Positions 61,176 to 64,000 of a stretch of DNA of 64,000 nt are shown piece after piece. Origin of the DNA: Flavobacterium lutivivi (GTDB taxonomy: Bacteria; Bacteroidota; Bacteroidia; Flavobacteriales; Flavobacteriaceae); assembly GCF_014642275.1 (NCBI RefSeq), contig NZ_BMIM01000002.1, positions 62,001 through 126,000 on the forward strand, read 5' to 3'. The translations under genes and the position numbers were made by a program. How positions within the stretch are numbered: position 1 is the stretch's first letter; each line of letters opens with the position of its first letter. The notes beneath the pieces are model-generated. The model worked only from the letters and a program-made list of their open reading frames with translations. It had not been told where the DNA came from and did no database searches.

Positions 61176-62163
61176 ACTTTTCTGTTAACTTTTTAAAAGT
61201 ACTTCTAGCGTCTTTTCCCTCATACAAAATTTCGTAAACAGCATCAATGATTGGTGTTTTTGCTTTATATTCTTGGTTGAGTTTATAAGCACTTTTTACT
61301 GCATAATAACCTTCGGCAACCATACTCATTTCCATCATAGCACTTTTTACAGTATAGCCTTTACCAATCATGTTTCCAAACATTCTGTTTCTAGAAAACA
61401 CCGAATATCCAGTAACCAATAAATCGCCCAAATAAGCAGAATTATTGATGTTACGTTTCATTTTATGCACTTTTCGAATGAATTTTTTCATTTCACGAAT
61501 GGCATTACTCATAATTACCGATTGGAAGTTATCGCCATAACCCAATCCGTGAGCAATTCCAGCCGCAATTGCGTAAATATTTTTTAGCATGGCGGCATAT
61601 TCCGTTCCAATAATATCGTCTGAAATTTTGGTTTTAATATAATTTCCTTCAAGAGCTTTTGCCATCACTTTAGCTTTTTCCTTATCTCCGCTAGCAATAG
61701 TAAGATAGGAAAGTCTTTCGAGAGCAACTTCTTCGGCATGGCATGGACCAGTGATTACGCCAATGTTTTTATACGGAATAGTATATTGCTTATGAAAATG
61801 TTCTCCAACAATCAAAAATGTCTCGGGAACAATACCTTTTATCGCAGAAAAAATTACTTTTTCTTTTAAATCAACCGTAAGGTTTTTCAATTCACTATTC
61901 AAAAAAGCTGAAGGAATAGCAAAAATGATGTAATCTGCATATTCTACTGCTTGGTTTATATCGTTGGTAAGTACTAATTTATTGGTATCAAATTCTACTG
62001 AACTCAAATAATTTGGATTGTGCTTATAGGATTTAATATGGTCAATAGCCGATTGATTTCGCATGTACCAACAAACCTCATCGAGATTGACACACAGCAT
62101 TTTTACAATAGCCGTAGCCCAACTTCCGCCTCCGATTACTGCAAATTTCAAATTATTTTTCAT
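61168..62163 (-). CDS. gpsA: Glycerol-3-phosphate dehydrogenase [NAD(P)+]
   Basis: This 331-residue cytoplasmic enzyme reduces dihydroxyacetone phosphate to sn-glycerol 3-phosphate for phospholipids. The Rossmann motif is VIGGGSWATAIVKML. Catalytic residues lie in VITGPCHAEEV (GPS/GPC loop) and AAMLKNIYAIAAGIAHGLGYGDN (Lys, Asn). A -7 element TATTTTTG at 62198-62191 precedes it. The GPCHAEE variant (Cys for the usual Ser) is common in this group. The last codons fall in a stutter repeat. Confidence 0.95.
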   Translation of the reverse strand: MKNNLKFAVIGGGSWATAIVKMLCVNLDEVCWYMRNQSAIDHIKSYKHNPNYLSSVEFDTNKLVLTNDINQAVEYADYIIFAIPSAFLNSELKNLTVDLKEKVIFSAIKGIVPETFLIVGEHFHKQYTIPYKNIGVITGPCHAEEVALERLSYLTIASGDKEKAKVMAKALEGNYIKTKISDDIIGTEYAAMLKNIYAIAAGIAHGLGYGDNFQSVIMSNAIREMKKFIRKVHKMKRNINNSAYLGDLLVTGYSVFSRNRMFGNMIGKGYTVKSAMMEMSMVAEGYYAVKSAYKLNQEYKAKTPIIDAVYEILYEGKDARSTFKKLTEKLD

Positions 62164-62302
62164 TGTTTAGTTTGATTTGTTCTTGTCGTTCAAAAATACA
62201 GATTTTATTCTATGATGAACTTAAGATTTATAGAAATATATAGTTAGAAAATTTTTTTGGCACATAAATTGAACTATCACAAATAACTAAATTTTTTGGC
62301 TT

Positions 62303-63181
62303 ATGAAAACTATAAAATTACTCTTCGCTATCATTTCTGCATCAGCAATGTTTTCATCATGTACTATCAATGAAGATGGGTTTGTAGATAATGGAATTTC
62401 CTTGCCAGAACTTATGGAAGGATATGATTTATGGTATGTAGATTATCCTAGTACAACAGGAAATGGTGATGTGCCTTTTTTAACAAGAGCATTTACTGTT
62501 TCATTTTTAAACGGAAATCTTTATGCAAACAACAATTTAGTTGGAATTGGTTCAACTGGTAATGGATTTGGAATAAAAGTGGGTTATTATGATTATACAC
62601 CAAATACCATCCGTTTCTATCATGACCTTTATGGCTATTATGAATTAGAAGTTTATCAAATTTCGGCAAACGAAATAAAACTTTATGACAGATACTCAAA
62701 TACTACCTACTATTTGATTGGTTATCAAAGAAGTAATTTTGATTATGACAGATTGTTTTATGACAATATTCACTACTTTTTACAAGAATATAAAGCTTGG
62801 GAAAAGGTTTATACCAGCCAAGAAGGAACTCCAAACTTATTTGACAATGAGAATTTTGTAAAATTTATGGCTGGAGGAAGTGACGATACTTTCAAATCTT
62901 CACAAGATATTCCGGGCACAAATTTAAACTCGATTTATTGGGATTATACTGGATATTACACGGTGTACAATGTTTCTGGTAACTATTATCAAAAGGTTTT
63001 ACAACTCAACTATGGTTCGAATGATGTAGAAAATTTTAACCTTAGTATAATAAATGACGGAAGAATACGTTTATATCATATAGCATCTGGAACAACTTAT
63101 GAGTTTCAAGGAAGAGGATTTATCCAATATCTAAGACAGAATGCTATGAGAACAAAAACAAAAAATAAGGTTTTAGGTTAG
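62303..63181 (+). CDS. Hypothetical lipoprotein
   Basis: This 292-residue protein has a lipoprotein signal (ISASAMFSSCTINEDG). Two halves look alike: residues about 40-140 (LPELMEGYDLWYVDYPSTTG...ANEIKLYDRYSNTTYYLIGYQR) and 150-285 (WEKVYTSQEGTPN...GRIRLYHIASGTTYEFQGRG), suggesting an internal duplication of a beta-rich domain. Many Tyr residues are present. Families of such lipoproteins occur in flavobacteria; function unknown. Confidence 0.65.
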   Translation: MKTIKLLFAIISASAMFSSCTINEDGFVDNGISLPELMEGYDLWYVDYPSTTGNGDVPFLTRAFTVSFLNGNLYANNNLVGIGSTGNGFGIKVGYYDYTPNTIRFYHDLYGYYELEVYQISANEIKLYDRYSNTTYYLIGYQRSNFDYDRLFYDNIHYFLQEYKAWEKVYTSQEGTPNLFDNENFVKFMAGGSDDTFKSSQDIPGTNLNSIYWDYTGYYTVYNVSGNYYQKVLQLNYGSNDVENFNLSIINDGRIRLYHIASGTTYEFQGRGFIQYLRQNAMRTKTKNKVLG

Positions 63182-63202
63182 GTTAATATTGTTGGGGTTA
63201 GT

Positions 63203-63235
63203 TAAAAAGCGGTCAAGATTTGACCGCTTTTTTTA
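63203..63235. terminator. Bidirectional terminator
   Basis: AAAAAGCGGTCAA pairs with TTGACCGCTTTTT around a very short loop, between converging genes. It overlaps the stop of the alcohol dehydrogenase gene. Confidence 0.88.
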
Positions 63236-64000
63236 ATAGCTCATTTCAACGATTTCGCGCACTTTTTCTAAAGTAATATTTTGTTTTTCGCCCATCGCTT
63301 TCCAGCCGCGTTCTTCAAAACGATTAACGATAAAATCGGCTGTTTTTTCAATATTTTCTGCGTTTTCAGAAATTCTAGTTTTCATTCCCATGATATTGAA
63401 GAAATTAATGGTTTTATCAATTGCATCATTGGCAACATCTTCTACATTTCCTGATAAATTCCATACTCTGTGTCCATATTGTGCCAATTTTTCTTTTTTG
63501 GTTTCAAACATTACTTTATACAAATTTGGACCAATAATTGCCAACGTTCTTGCATGGTCAATGTTATACAAAGCTGTCAATTCATGACCTATCATGTGTG
63601 TTGCCCAATCAGACGGAACACCTTTTTGGATTAATCCGTTTAAAGCCATCGTAGCACACCAAACAAAATTGGAAGCTAATTTATAATCGCTTGGATTTTC
63701 AACCACGCTTGGACCAATTTCTATTAAAGTTTTAAGAATGCTTTCGGCAAATCTATCTTGCAGCATCGCATCATGCGGATAAGTAAGATATTGTTCCATG
63801 ACATGTGTAAACGCATCTACAACACCATTTTGTAATTGACGTTTTGGTAACGACGTAATCACTGTTGGGTCAACAATTGAGAATTTTGGAAACAAAGCAC
63901 TTCCGCCAAGTGTTAATTTTTCTTGAGTTGCTGCAATAGTTACTACAGCACCAGAATTCATTTCGCTTCCTGTTGCTGGCAACGTTAATACTGTTCCAAA
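63233..64000 (-). CDS. Iron-containing alcohol dehydrogenase, YqhD type, C-terminal part
   Basis: The frame is open to the window edge, so the N-terminus lies to the right; about 255 residues are visible. The sequence LPATGSEMNSGAVVT, VVDAFTHVMEQYLT (metal ligands Asp and His), SDWATHMIGHELTALYNIDHARTLAIIGPNL (two further His ligands) is that of the NADPH-dependent YqhD/butanol dehydrogenase group, which reduces aldehydes. The start of the gene is not seen. Confidence 0.92.
   Translation of the reverse strand, partial: FGTVLTLPATGSEMNSGAVVTIAATQEKLTLGGSALFPKFSIVDPTVITSLPKRQLQNGVVDAFTHVMEQYLTYPHDAMLQDRFAESILKTLIEIGPSVVENPSDYKLASNFVWCATMALNGLIQKGVPSDWATHMIGHELTALYNIDHARTLAIIGPNLYKVMFETKKEKLAQYGHRVWNLSGNVEDVANDAIDKTINFFNIMGMKTRISENAENIEKTADFIVNRFEERGWKAMGEKQNITLEKVREIVEMSY

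Overview
The window is a stretch of bacterial chromosome that looks like Flavobacterium or a close relative in the Flavobacteriaceae. The evidence is strong A+T bias, promoters of the Bacteroidetes form (TTG, about 17-20 bases, then TAnnTTTG), weak Shine-Dalgarno signals, many lipoproteins with short Sec signals, a TonB receptor with a carboxypeptidase-like N-domain, a B-type SdhA/SdhB pair, a moxR-bat operon and a PID-CTERM mini-protein. I see no insertion sequence, prophage, CRISPR array or rRNA. There is one tRNA with a CAU anticodon.

Layout: 1-1948 holds the end of sdhA and all of sdhB. 2144-9509 holds an S74/tail-fibre-like repeat protein, a GH92 mannosidase, an omega-amidase-like hydrolase and an Ig-like lipoprotein. 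9573-13522 holds comF, a small XRE regulator and a divergent block of secreted or lipoproteins that includes an HExxH protein. 13648-15769 holds glyS and a small outer-membrane-like protein. 16022-20568 is a regulatory cassette: an unusual LytTR protein, a secreted peptide of six perfect 11-residue repeats, a lipoprotein-type TPR histidine kinase and a NarL-like response regulator. 20574-29032 is housekeeping (thiL, lepA, dus, an FtsX-type permease, rbfA, mce, tRNA, ribE, pdxA). 29119-32943 holds DUF177-rpmF-fabH-accB-accC. 32986-40972 holds an S9 peptidase, a lipocalin-like lipoprotein, and a TonB receptor with a DUF5689 protein, divergent from a secreted endonuclease/phosphatase. 41039-43183 holds a 3-hydroxyanthranilate dioxygenase and an ALDH7-type dehydrogenase. 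43337-44967 is an XRE-ImmA/DUF4411 (PIN) two-gene module followed by a structured non-coding stretch. 45168-49791 is mixed (PsbP/DcrB-like, PhnA, outer membrane protein, phosphoesterase, AlbA_2 protein, aldo/keto reductase). 50017-58998 is the moxR-DUF58-bat operon. 59085-64000 holds pheS, gpsA, small unknowns and the end of a YqhD-type alcohol dehydrogenase.

The most interesting part is 15.8-20.6 kb. A LytTR regulator with Glu where the phospho-acceptor Asp should be sits before a non-coding region with two identical 10-base direct repeats exactly 21 bases apart, the usual geometry of a LytTR binding site. Next come a secreted precursor made of six identical 11-mers and a kinase whose TPR sensor should face the periplasm. 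This arrangement resembles a peptide signalling cassette; that reading is inference. A second unusual theme is a family of intergenic elements made of stuttered 5-8 base words whose complements follow in a second arm. At least eight occur, and two supply the stop codon of the adjacent gene.
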